Positions 17,201 to 25,754 of a stretch of 64,000 bases of DNA are shown here, piece after piece. Position 1 is the first letter of the stretch; the number at the start of each line of letters is the position of its first letter. Below the pieces are notes generated by a model. The model was not told the origin of the DNA. It saw only the letters and a program-made list of their open reading frames with translations, and ran no database searches. Source of the DNA: Thermoplasmata archaeon (GTDB lineage: Archaea; Thermoplasmatota; Thermoplasmata; Lutacidiplasmatales; UBA184). Location of the stretch: the NCBI GenBank assembly GCA_022750195.1, contig JAKIWE010000003.1:159386-223385 (forward strand), given 5' to 3'. Position numbers and translations under genes: made by a program.

Positions 17201-17266
17201 GACCTCTTACGAGGTCCGTAGGTTCGGAGGGAGAACGCCTAGTTAGGCGTTGCGGAGAACCTACGG
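17201..17266. repeat. Nested inverted repeats ahead of the PhoU-like gene
   Basis: Three perfect inverted repeats are packed into 66 bp. GACCTC/GAGGTC is at 17201-17206 and 17211-17216. CCGTAGGTTC/GAACCTACGG is at 17216-17225 and 17257-17266. AACGCCTA/TAGGCGTT is inside it, at 17234-17241 and 17244-17251. The outer arm covers the stop codon of the blue-copper gene. The set covers the region where the PhoU-gene promoter should be, so it may be an operator, a structured leader or a terminator for the upstream gene. Confidence 0.7.
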
Positions 17267-17965
17267 GAGCTTCGGAGGTTGCTGGGACGGCTCCGGATAC
17301 CCCAGCCGCTCGGGTGGCATTTCATCGTGGGAGCCGCGGCGACGCCCTATCACGAAGGCGAGGACGATGGCCAAGATAACGAGGCCGGCGATCCCTCCCC
17401 CGATGAGGAAGACCGGTCCTCCGGGCCCGTCGTACGCCTGGCCGTTCGTGACCATCACGCCCGACCCCATGAACCCGTACATCCCCGAGGCGAAGTGGCC
17501 GGACTGAGTGCAGACGAACTCGTAGACCCCCAAGTGCGGGGCCGTGAACGTGGCCGTGACCGTCACGGGGCTCGACCCGACCGTGAGATTCACCAGCGGA
17601 GGATGGTGCGTGAAGTACGACAGCAGCGTCGAGGTCCCCGCCCCGGAGGGGAAGCTGTAGTTCGCCTCCGCGACGAGGAGGAAGTTGTGGGGTTGAGTGT
17701 CCGTCCCGACGAACGCAAAATTGACCGTATCGCCGGGCTGGACTTCGAAGTCGGATGGGGCAAAGGCGAAGGCGCTCCCGACGGTCACCGTCACAGAGAC
17801 GGTCGCGCGGGCGTGGTTCGAGGCACGGGGCGCCGGGCGAGCGCCGTCACTCAACCCGGCCGCGGAGAGCACGACCAGGGCTCCGACCACCAACGCCCCG
17901 AGCGACCGCCACCCGAGTCGCTGGACGAAGCTTCGGCCGATCATGGGCGACGAGTGGCTCTCCAC
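17261..17965 (-). CDS. Membrane-anchored blue-copper protein (plastocyanin/sulfocyanin-like)
   Basis: A 234-residue exported protein with an N-terminal signal or anchor helix (about 22-38), one cupredoxin domain and a C-terminal helix at about 184-206. All four type 1 copper ligands are present: H93 (PHNF), C152, H157 and M162 in CxxxxHxxxxM. It should shuttle single electrons on the outer membrane face. With a cytochrome b/Rieske complex and an oxidase nearby and no cytochrome c gene in view, it is a prime candidate for the link between them. It is divergent from coxB, 117 bp away. Confidence 0.9.
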   Translation of the reverse strand: MESHSSPMIGRSFVQRLGWRSLGALVVGALVVLSAAGLSDGARPAPRASNHARATVSVTVTVGSAFAFAPSDFEVQPGDTVNFAFVGTDTQPHNFLLVAEANYSFPSGAGTSTLLSYFTHHPPLVNLTVGSSPVTVTATFTAPHLGVYEFVCTQSGHFASGMYGFMGSGVMVTNGQAYDGPGGPVFLIGGGIAGLVILAIVLAFVIGRRRGSHDEMPPERLGYPEPSQQPPKLP

Positions 17966-18088
17966 TGTGGGTTCGATTCAAAGGCCTTCCGTACGTACGC
18001 TGAGGGCCGGGCCGACCGGACCACGACGCTGGGGCTCGCCCACCGGTTCGTACGCCGGGCATAAGAAAAACGCCTCCTCGCTGTGCTT

Positions 18089-18319
18089 GTGCCGTCGGCC
18101 CTCGTGCGGAGGCTCGCGCTCGCCCTGCTCAGCGCCTCCCCCCTGCTCTTCCTGACCGGCACGGCGGCCGCGGGCCCCACGGACCTTCAGCAGACCGAAC
18201 CTCTCGTCTGGGTGATGATCGGCATCAGCGTCGCGGGGGCCGTCATCGTCTACGCGGTCCTCGCTTACGCCCTCTGGAAGTTCCGGGACCCGCACACCAA
18301 AGGGCGGAAGTATGGTTAA
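18089..18319 (+). CDS. coxB: Oxidase subunit II, N-terminal membrane part (split coxB, part 1)
   Basis: A 76-residue protein with a signal-like helix (about residues 5-27) and a second helix (VWVMIGISVAGAVIVYAVLAY), ending WKFRDPHTKGRKYG. This is the first transmembrane segment of oxidase subunit II. The stop lies exactly where subunit II normally continues with the (H/Y)GN-x-LE-x-x-WT segment, which the next frame supplies. GTG 18089 follows a TATA-like CATAAGAAAA by about 25 bp and could be leaderless; GTG 18083 is also possible. Either the gene is truly split or one extra T at 18316-18317 breaks it. Confidence 0.8.
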   Translation: MPSALVRRLALALLSASPLLFLTGTAAAGPTDLQQTEPLVWVMIGISVAGAVIVYAVLAYALWKFRDPHTKGRKYG

Positions 18320-18773
18320 CCGCCTCGAGCTCACCTGGACCCTCATCACCGTCGGACTGATCACCGGCGTGGCGGTGTACTCGACCGTCCTGCTCTACCA
18401 CATCGACGCCTTGCCGGCCCACCCGAACGAGTACGTGGTCATCTACGGCCACCAGTGGTACTGGCAGTTCTACTACCCCGCGAACAACACCCTCTACAAC
18501 TCGACGTACGACCCGACGACCAACACGGTCTCGGGGGGGGCTTTATGGGCCGCGCCCGGGTCGACCGTTCAGATCAACGTTACCGGGGTGGATGTGGTCC
18601 ATTCCTTCAACATCGCGGGGCTCGGCGTACGGATCGACGCGATCCCCGGTCGCGTGAACACCTTCGCCTTCAACGTCCCGAACGTCGCGCCCGGGACGCA
18701 GTACCTGATCCAGTGCACGGAGTTCTGCGGGACGTTCCACGGGACGATGCGGTCGTTCCTCGTCGTCACGTAG
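18312..18773 (+). CDS. coxB: Oxidase subunit II, second helix and CuA domain (split coxB, part 2)
   Basis: A 153-residue protein with one helix (residues 8-29) and a complete CuA cupredoxin domain. The CuA ligands are H97, C135, E137, C139, H143 and M146 (CTEFCGTFHGTM), and the electron-entry aromatic patch GHQWYWQFYY is at 46-55. It accepts electrons from the external carrier and passes them to subunit I. Its ATG overlaps the stop of the upstream frame by 8 bp (ATGGTTAA). Removing one T would join both frames into a standard subunit II. Its 3' end overlaps that of the giant surface-protein gene by 8 bp. Confidence 0.93.
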   Translation: MVNRLELTWTLITVGLITGVAVYSTVLLYHIDALPAHPNEYVVIYGHQWYWQFYYPANNTLYNSTYDPTTNTVSGGALWAAPGSTVQINVTGVDVVHSFNIAGLGVRIDAIPGRVNTFAFNVPNVAPGTQYLIQCTEFCGTFHGTMRSFLVVT

Positions 18774-21700
18774 GCCCGACGGGCTCGGGCGGGGTCTCCA
18801 CCACGTCGCCGTCGGCCGGCGCCTCGAACCGGTAGCCCGTCCCGCCCGTGCGGCTTTCCGCCCTTTCCGCCGGCACGGAGAAAGTGGGTCCCCGTCGTCG
18901 GCGCCAGAGGTAGTAGAGCGCGCCCGCCCCCGCGGCGACCGCCACCCCCACGCCGATCGGCATCAGCCAGCTCTCCCAGGCCGTGCTGGCGTGGGCCAGC
19001 CCGCCGACCGGGGCGAGCGCGACCGTCACTGGCCCGGGGGCACCGGCCAACGAGAGCACCGTGCGGTTCGTCTGGTAGCCGGCCGCTTTGGTCGTGACGG
19101 CAAAGGTGCCCGGAGGGAGCGTGAGTCCGAACCTCCCGTCCGTGTGCGAGAGCTCGGCCTCGCGGACGACCACCCCGGTCGACGAGTTGCCAAGGACACT
19201 GACCGACGCACCGCCGATCGGTAGGCCGGTGAGCCCGTCGACGACAAGCCCCAGGATCGCGTAGCCGGACGGGACGAGCGAGAGGTCGTGCCGGACCGGA
19301 GCGCCGTTCACCTGGATCGTGAAGTTCACCCAGTTGTAGGCGACCGACGAACCGTTCGGCCCCTCGGCGGTGAGGTCGTAGCTCCCGTTCGCCAGGTCGA
19401 GCTTGAAGTAGCCGGCCGCGTCGGTCGTCACGGCGGCGATTCCGCCGCCGGCGATTTGGGCGCTCGGGACGGCGGCGCCGCTCGACCGGTCCTTCACCAC
19501 GCCCTGCACTGGGTAGGTCATGGTGGCCAGCAGCAGCGCGAGCCCGCTGATCGGAGAGTGGACGAAGACGGTCGCCTGCGCCGGATGGTACCCGGGCGCG
19601 GCCGCGACGATCGAGAATGTCCCGTAGTATAGGGTCAGGTTGAACGCGCCGACGCTGTCCGCCTGGGTAGAGGCGATGACCGCGCCGAACTCGTAGGCCG
19701 TGACGAGCGCGCCGACCAGAGGACGATGCGGCGAAGCGCTCGTCGCGACGGTGCCGGCGACAGGCAACGGGAGCGTCGACGGCAGCGGGGTCAGATTCAC
19801 CGAGCTGAGGAACGCCGTTCCGCCCACCGGCACGAGGACCGTCGTGAAGTTGTCGTTGAAGCCGGAGGCCGAGACGTCGATCTGGACCGGACCCGGCGGG
19901 CAGGCGACCGCGAACCGGCCGGTCGCGTTGGAAAGGACCAGCCCCGCGCACGGTCCGCCCGCCCACGTCGCGCAGGCGCGGACCGCCGCGCCGGCGATCG
20001 GCGTGCCGTTCGGCAACGCATCGACGGTGCCGTAGATCGACCCGAAGGCGAAGAGGAAGACGACCCCCACGTCGATCTTGGCGCCGGCCAAGATCGACAG
20101 GTTCTGGAACGAGCTGTTGTACAGCGGCGCGCCATAGCGGAGGACGTACTCCCCCGGCGGGGCCGGGAGGACGAAGGAGCCGTTCCGGTCCGTCGAGACG
20201 CTGAGGAAGCACGGGCCCGCCGGGTAGCCGAGCGTCGAGCAGACCGAGACGTTCCCGTTCCCGATGGCCCCCCCGCTCGGGATGCCGATGAGACGGCCGG
20301 TGATCGTCGCGTAGGTGAAGACGGGGACGGCCCCGACCTCGACCCAGGTGTCGGTCCGCACCAGGACGGCGACAGTGAAATTGGTGGCGTACCCTTCGGC
20401 GACGACGGTCACGACGTCGACCCCCGGCGGCGCTGCGACCCAGAAGACCCCCGCGCCGTTCGTGGCCCCTTCGGTCAGGCAGATCGGTTGGCCGAGCGGG
20501 CAGACCTGGACCGTCACGTTGGCGACGGGCAGGTGGCTCGGGTAGGCGAGGACCTGGCCCGCGACGATCCCGTCCCCGGTGAGGTTCGCAAAGGGGACGA
20601 CGACGGTCCCCCCACGCGTCAGGTTGTACGCCGCGGCGTACGGGCTGTACCCGGGCATCTGGACCTCGAAGGTCTCGAGCCCGCTCGGGGGCGGGGCGAA
20701 AGCGAAGAACTGGCCGAGGTCGTTGGTGACCGTCGGGAGGCCGAGGATCCCCCCGGAGGGGCTCACGACCACGACCCGAGCGGACGGGAGCGGCTGCCCG
20801 GTCGCAGCGTCGACCGCCGTCGTCGTGGGGGTGGTGTTGACGGTGTTGACGAACGGCGACCGGTAGAACGTCCCGGTGTCCGGGAACGGGTTCTCCGTCA
20901 GGTTCACCCGGCCGAGCGGGGTGGTCCGGGACGAGCTCACGGTCGCGCTGACGTTCGCGGGCAGGTAGTACGGCAGGCTCGAGATGAACACCGTGTCCGT
21001 CCCAGGGGGGGCGGAGACGTTCGCGACGCCGTTCCCATCCGCCCGACCCGACCCGAGCCAGTTGGTGCGGTTGGCCGGGTCGGGCTCGACGACCGTCAGG
21101 GAGGCGAACGGAACCGGCGCCCCGGTCGTCCCGTCGCGCAGTCCGATCTTGATCCACCCGTAGTGGGGTTCCGTCACGTTGGCCGCCGCGACGACAATCC
21201 CGGCGACGACCGAACCGGTCACCGTCACGTTGGCGGTCAGGAAACCGCCGCCCGTCCCCTCGATCGTGGTGCGGCTTCCTCCCCGAGGTTCGAGGAACAG
21301 GTAGTTCCCGCCACCGCCCGGCGTGCAGGAGGTGAATCCCGCCAGAGTCCCGGTGACCGTCGAGCTGAGGTACCCGAAGTGGATCGGGTCCTGGGCCTCA
21401 CCGAGCGTCGTGTTCCAGGTGCCGCCGTCCCTCTCGGTTCCGGCGAGCCCGCCGAAGATGGCGAGCGACAAGGCGCCCGGTCCGGACTGGGCCAGCCGGG
21501 TCAGGTCCCGGGTGGCGTCGACGATGACGACGAGGGAGGTGAACCCGTACGGCGCCGTTCCGTCCCCCGCGGCCGGGCCCCCGCCGCCGCCGGCCAAGGT
21601 CAGGGTGTCGCCGATCCCGCTCGGGCCGCTCACGTTGAAGAAGCCGCCGGTGTCGACGATCCCGACGGGCCCGCACGGCGCACCGGCGCCCGCGCAGAGC

Positions 21701-24537
21701 AGGGCGGTCGACGCGCCCGCTCCGAGGCCCTCGGTCGTCGCGAGCGAGGTCCACGGGAAGATCGGGAGCCGCCCCTCGACGGCAGGCTGCGGGGTGAGGT
21801 CGATCGTCCCGAGGTTGACGGTCGTTCCCGCGGTCGCGTTCAGGAACACCGTGCGCGGGACGAAAGTGGAGGCGTTGACGTACAGCTCGTAGGCACCGGT
21901 GGGCACCGTGCCGTTGAACACCCCTCCCGAGTTGGAGAGGTCGCTAAAGGTGAGGCAGCCGGTCCCCACGACCGGACAGGCATCGATGTTCGCCCCCGCT
22001 ACGCCGTAGCCGCGGCGGGCGTCCACGATCTGCCCGACGACCCAGGAGCCGGTCGACCCGCTCGACGCCCCCGTCGGACGGAGGGTGGGGAACGGGAGTC
22101 CGAACGGCGCTCCCGCCCCGATCGGGCTCAGCCGGATCGGGGGGACGAGGGAGAGAGCTCCCGCGGTCGTATTGACCCAGGTCCAGTTCGCCTCGTACCC
22201 GGAGGCGGTGGCGACCACCTCGTAGGTACCCCACGGGAGCTGACCCCCCCGGACGGGTCCGCTATACTGGCCGTTGCTCCCGGTCAGCCCGTCGCCTCCT
22301 ATCGGGATACAGAGCGATAGCTGGCCGATCGGGCAGGCCGAGACGTGGGCCTCGGTGGCGCCGACGCCCCCGGCGATCAACACCTGGCCGGCGAGCACCG
22401 CCGGCGTCGCGAGGTAGATGTCCCCGGAGGAGTTCGCCCCCGTCACGTCGACCCACGTCGTGTTCGACTCGTAGTACGACGGGATCACCAGGACACGGTC
22501 CCAGCCCAGCGGCGCGGAGGCGTTGAAGGCCCCCGTGGTGTTGTTGACCACGATCGGCGAGCACTGGTAGCCGTTGGGCGTCGGACCGGCCGGGCAGATC
22601 TCGACCTCGGCCTCGAGGCCGGCGGGTGGCTCCTGCGGACCGCCGATGGGGGTCGAGATGTAGACGTGACCGGAGATGCTCCCGATACCGGCCGCCGTGG
22701 TGAGGTTGACCCACCCTACGTCGATCGGATGGCCGGCGAGATGGCAACAATGAGGGTCGACGTAGGTCCAGGTACGATTCGCCGCCCCGTTGAACCCGGT
22801 CACGGTCACCTCGACCGGGCCGGGGGGGCTCTCGGCGCAGAACCAACCCGGCCCCGCCGTGCACCCTGGGTCTCCTATCCCGCCTGAGCTACTGCCCAAA
22901 CAACGTGGCTCGTCGGTCGAACAGATCGCGACGGTGAAGTCGTTGGTCGCGACGCCGGTCGGCTCGAGGGCGACTTGGCCTTCGACGAAGGCGCCGGCCG
23001 TGAAGTTCACGAACGAGAGATTTACCGCCCGGTCGGGGGTCACGTTGGCCCACGTGAGGTTGGCCCAGATGAAGGGCATCGTCGCGAAGTGGGCGACCTC
23101 GACCTCGAGGGGGGCCGTCTCGCTCGGCGAGCCGACGTAGACGATATCCCGCAGGGGCGGTGCGGCGACCGAAACCCAGCCGCCGTAACCGTACGTCGGG
23201 AACGAGCAATCACCTTCCCTCCACGGGAAGGTTCCGCTCGTGGGCACCGGGATGGCCAAGCCGTCGAGCGAGCAGACCGCAAGAAGCCCCTCGCCGCCAT
23301 CGATCGTCCACGTGCCGGCGGGAGGCGGCCCGCCGGTGAGCCCGGTCGTGAAGTTGATCAGGCCAAACGGCACGAGTTCCACCGGGCGTAGGTTGAATGC
23401 GCCGCCCGCCGGGTGGCGGGGTATGTCCGGGAGCGTCGAGATGTTCACGACATACCCCGGCTCGAAGACACGCATCAGGTCCGGGCCGGGGGGCGCGGTC
23501 GCAGAGTCGAGGCAGAGCTGGCTCACCCGAGAACAGACCTGCACGCCCGCCGGGGCAAGAGCGGTGCCCGTGACCGAGTCGACGAAGGAGACGTTGAGCG
23601 GGGTCCCGTTCTCGATGTAGACGACGCCGGCGTCGACGATGCCGTACGGAGCCGCGGCGGCGAAGGTGAAGTTCGGAAGCGACACGGCCTTATTCGGGGG
23701 GAGAAGGTCGATCCGGGAAGGGACGGGGGGCAGTTGGATGAGGAAACTTCCGTTCGCGGCGGTGGAGCCGCCGGGGGTGATGATCAGGCCATCGCGGCTC
23801 GTGCCGGTCAGGGTCACGCCCGAGGCCCCCGGCGTCCCCGGGGCGTCGTACTTGACGATGCCTTTGGCGTAGCCGACATGGACCAGGTCGATGGTGCCGA
23901 GGGCGTCGGTGCCCGTGGGCGGCACGCTCGTCCAGGTCCGGTTCTCGATGTAGTTGGTGTGATTGAACGACAGCGTTGCCGGTCCCGCGGGTGCGGAGAT
24001 CCGGAAACCCCCTGAGCTGTTGGTCGTCGTGTAGCACGAGCCGACGCAGAGGCCCCCCGCGAGGGGCGTCAAGGTGACGGTCACGGCGGGGATCGGCGTG
24101 CCGAAGTGGGGGTCGAAGACGTTCCCCGTCACGACTCCGCCCGCGAGCGGGTGCGGGGATCCCCTCGAGGACGCGGCGGCGCTAAGGACAATCGCCGGGG
24201 CGGTGGTGGTGCGGTTCGTCGCGTTGACCGCCTCGACCCCTCCACGCAGGGTCGGGTCGGCAGCGACCCAGCGGCCGACGTCCACGAACGGCTCTTGGCT
24301 AGGCACGGCACCCGCCAGGAGAGCGCCTTCCGACGGCGGAGGCCCGGTCGATGCCTCCGCGGGATGGCCGCCGGCGGAGGTTGTGGGGGGGGAGGCGCGA
24401 GGGGACGAGAGCGGAGGAACCGAGGGTACGGCGACCAGCACCGCGACCAGAAGCACGAGGCCCCAGCTCCAAGGTCTACGGAGGCCTCCCGAACGGCCTC
24501 TTGGCCCCGAGCGCAGGACCCGTCGAACGTCCCTCAC
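18766..24537 (-). CDS. Giant surface protein with carboxypeptidase-regulatory-like repeats
   Basis: A 1923-residue protein with an N-terminal signal helix (about 24-45) and a C-terminal anchor (about 1880-1900, followed by WRRRRGP). Between them are many repeats of the pattern G-x-V/I-x(6-12)-G-A-x-V-x-V/A-C, typical of CarboxypepD_reg/CNA-B-like beta sandwiches. At least nine repeats hold a close cysteine pair, for example ACPIGQLSLC and VCPLGQPIC, which could be a disulfide. N-x-S/T sequons are abundant. A cell-envelope or adhesion role is likely. The start is GTG 24537. It is convergent with coxB. Confidence 0.85.
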   Translation of the reverse strand: MRDVRRVLRSGPRGRSGGLRRPWSWGLVLLVAVLVAVPSVPPLSSPRASPPTTSAGGHPAEASTGPPPSEGALLAGAVPSQEPFVDVGRWVAADPTLRGGVEAVNATNRTTTAPAIVLSAAASSRGSPHPLAGGVVTGNVFDPHFGTPIPAVTVTLTPLAGGLCVGSCYTTTNSSGGFRISAPAGPATLSFNHTNYIENRTWTSVPPTGTDALGTIDLVHVGYAKGIVKYDAPGTPGASGVTLTGTSRDGLIITPGGSTAANGSFLIQLPPVPSRIDLLPPNKAVSLPNFTFAAAAPYGIVDAGVVYIENGTPLNVSFVDSVTGTALAPAGVQVCSRVSQLCLDSATAPPGPDLMRVFEPGYVVNISTLPDIPRHPAGGAFNLRPVELVPFGLINFTTGLTGGPPPAGTWTIDGGEGLLAVCSLDGLAIPVPTSGTFPWREGDCSFPTYGYGGWVSVAAPPLRDIVYVGSPSETAPLEVEVAHFATMPFIWANLTWANVTPDRAVNLSFVNFTAGAFVEGQVALEPTGVATNDFTVAICSTDEPRCLGSSSGGIGDPGCTAGPGWFCAESPPGPVEVTVTGFNGAANRTWTYVDPHCCHLAGHPIDVGWVNLTTAAGIGSISGHVYISTPIGGPQEPPAGLEAEVEICPAGPTPNGYQCSPIVVNNTTGAFNASAPLGWDRVLVIPSYYESNTTWVDVTGANSSGDIYLATPAVLAGQVLIAGGVGATEAHVSACPIGQLSLCIPIGGDGLTGSNGQYSGPVRGGQLPWGTYEVVATASGYEANWTWVNTTAGALSLVPPIRLSPIGAGAPFGLPFPTLRPTGASSGSTGSWVVGQIVDARRGYGVAGANIDACPVVGTGCLTFSDLSNSGGVFNGTVPTGAYELYVNASTFVPRTVFLNATAGTTVNLGTIDLTPQPAVEGRLPIFPWTSLATTEGLGAGASTALLCAGAGAPCGPVGIVDTGGFFNVSGPSGIGDTLTLAGGGGGPAAGDGTAPYGFTSLVVIVDATRDLTRLAQSGPGALSLAIFGGLAGTERDGGTWNTTLGEAQDPIHFGYLSSTVTGTLAGFTSCTPGGGGNYLFLEPRGGSRTTIEGTGGGFLTANVTVTGSVVAGIVVAAANVTEPHYGWIKIGLRDGTTGAPVPFASLTVVEPDPANRTNWLGSGRADGNGVANVSAPPGTDTVFISSLPYYLPANVSATVSSSRTTPLGRVNLTENPFPDTGTFYRSPFVNTVNTTPTTTAVDAATGQPLPSARVVVVSPSGGILGLPTVTNDLGQFFAFAPPPSGLETFEVQMPGYSPYAAAYNLTRGGTVVVPFANLTGDGIVAGQVLAYPSHLPVANVTVQVCPLGQPICLTEGATNGAGVFWVAAPPGVDVVTVVAEGYATNFTVAVLVRTDTWVEVGAVPVFTYATITGRLIGIPSGGAIGNGNVSVCSTLGYPAGPCFLSVSTDRNGSFVLPAPPGEYVLRYGAPLYNSSFQNLSILAGAKIDVGVVFLFAFGSIYGTVDALPNGTPIAGAAVRACATWAGGPCAGLVLSNATGRFAVACPPGPVQIDVSASGFNDNFTTVLVPVGGTAFLSSVNLTPLPSTLPLPVAGTVATSASPHRPLVGALVTAYEFGAVIASTQADSVGAFNLTLYYGTFSIVAAAPGYHPAQATVFVHSPISGLALLLATMTYPVQGVVKDRSSGAAVPSAQIAGGGIAAVTTDAAGYFKLDLANGSYDLTAEGPNGSSVAYNWVNFTIQVNGAPVRHDLSLVPSGYAILGLVVDGLTGLPIGGASVSVLGNSSTGVVVREAELSHTDGRFGLTLPPGTFAVTTKAAGYQTNRTVLSLAGAPGPVTVALAPVGGLAHASTAWESWLMPIGVGVAVAAGAGALYYLWRRRRGPTFSVPAERAESRTGGTGYRFEAPADGDVVETPPEPVGPT

Positions 24538-24602
24538 GGCCGCCGGACGGAGCGGCGGAGCGTAGATGAACCTCTTGGGTCGCCAGCCCCTTGGTTTCTA
24601 CG

Positions 24603-25646
24603 TCAGTGCGGAGGGGGGGCTGCGCTGCCTCTCCCGGGGAAACGGCCGAGGAGGGTCGCGGCGACGACCAACACGACCCCGAGCCCCAGCAGGGCACCGC
24701 CGCCCTCCAGGAGCTCGGGCGCGACGATGGTGGTGCTCGGAGTCGACACGGCGGGGACCGGGAGACCGACGTACAGGTAGCCGTCCATCCCGTTCGCGAA
24801 GTGCCCTTCGACCTCGCAGATGAACTCGTAGACCCCGGGCTTGGTGACGGTGAAGTTCGCCCAGACCGAGGTGCCCGGGTTGGGGAGGGAGACGTTCGCC
24901 GCGGGCGGCGCGGTCTTGAAGGTAGCGTAGAAGGAGGTGGGGCTGAGCGTCACGTTCGGCTGGGACTCGATCGTGAAGCTGTGCGGAAGGCTCCCGACAT
25001 TCGTCACCAGCACGTCGATCGCCGCGGGGTAGTGGGTCGGCTGGGCCCCGAGCAGGTCCGGCACGAAGCTCAGGGACTGCGTGGCATTGGTGCCGAGCAC
25101 GACCCCCGGGCCGGTCGGGGCTCCCGTCACGTTGAGAAAGCCGGCCATCCCCGCTTGGAACTGGTACGGCACGAGGGAGACGAACTCGAAGGCCAGCCCG
25201 GCGGCCGTCGCAGGAAGCGTCACGTTCGCGAAGCGGGAGGCCCCGGGGGGCAACGAGAGGTTCAGCCAGCTCCCATTCTTCTGGAAGTAGTGGTCGAGCG
25301 CGGCCGGGGAGAGGCTCCGCGGCAGGATGACCGAGCCGTTCGTGGAGAGCGTGAAGGTGTGGTTGTAGGCGCCCTGGTTGACGAGGTGGAACGCGACCCG
25401 GTCGCCGGCGGGCGCGGAGAGCCCGTTCGGTACGAACGCCGGGGCGTCCGTGGCGTTCACGGTCAGGTTCACCATTCCGCCCGCGCCTCCGCCGCCTCCT
25501 CCCCCGGTCGACTCGGCATGGACTCGAGCGTTGGGCGCGTGGGCGGCGGGGGCCAAGAGGAGTCCCAGCATCAGCGTCAGTACCCCGAACGCGACGAGCG
25601 CATGCCCGGCGCTGGCGAGCCTCGAAGCACGGGGAGAATGCGACAC
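24603..25646 (-). CDS. Two-domain membrane-anchored cupredoxin, first copper site degenerate
   Basis: A 347-residue exported protein with a signal helix (16-36), a glycine linker, two cupredoxin domains and a C-terminal helix (315-333). Domain 2 has all type 1 ligands: H222, C277, H282 and M287. Domain 1 aligns well but reads H96, S157, Q162, M167, so the cysteine and second histidine are lost and copper binding is unlikely. Domain 2 may be an electron carrier like the protein at 17.3 kb. The start is GTG 25646, and 65 bp separate its end from the giant surface gene. Confidence 0.88.
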   Translation of the reverse strand: MSHSPRASRLASAGHALVAFGVLTLMLGLLLAPAAHAPNARVHAESTGGGGGGGAGGMVNLTVNATDAPAFVPNGLSAPAGDRVAFHLVNQGAYNHTFTLSTNGSVILPRSLSPAALDHYFQKNGSWLNLSLPPGASRFANVTLPATAAGLAFEFVSLVPYQFQAGMAGFLNVTGAPTGPGVVLGTNATQSLSFVPDLLGAQPTHYPAAIDVLVTNVGSLPHSFTIESQPNVTLSPTSFYATFKTAPPAANVSLPNPGTSVWANFTVTKPGVYEFICEVEGHFANGMDGYLYVGLPVPAVSTPSTTIVAPELLEGGGALLGLGVVLVVAATLLGRFPGRGSAAPPPH

Positions 25647-25721
25647 CGGCCGGTTCCGCTGGCGCTGGACCTAGGGTCGCTTGATATCGCCTGTGTACGA
25701 ATCGCCCCCGAGGAGAGCGAG

Positions 25722-25752
25722 GTCGCCCGGGATCGAACCGGAGTCGAGCGAC
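25722..25752. repeat. Hairpin resembling a tRNA T-arm plus acceptor stub
   Basis: On the minus strand, GTCGC, a 6-nt bulge, CCGG, loop TTCGATC, CCGG, GCGAC forms a hairpin just after the CBS-ParB stop codon. The loop fits the tRNA T-loop consensus, but no anticodon or D arm can be built around it. It may be a transcription terminator or a tRNA relic. Confidence 0.45.
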
Positions 25753-25754
25753 GC

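Noticed and set aside
18569..21157. 862-residue minus-strand frame overlapping the giant gene
   Set aside because: It is a same-strand frame-shifted reading of the giant gene and antisense to coxB, with low-complexity composition.
19726..22320. 864-residue plus-strand frame inside the giant surface gene
   Set aside because: Its arginine/aspartate/glycine-rich product has no domain or signal, and the opposite strand has clear repeats, a signal and an anchor.
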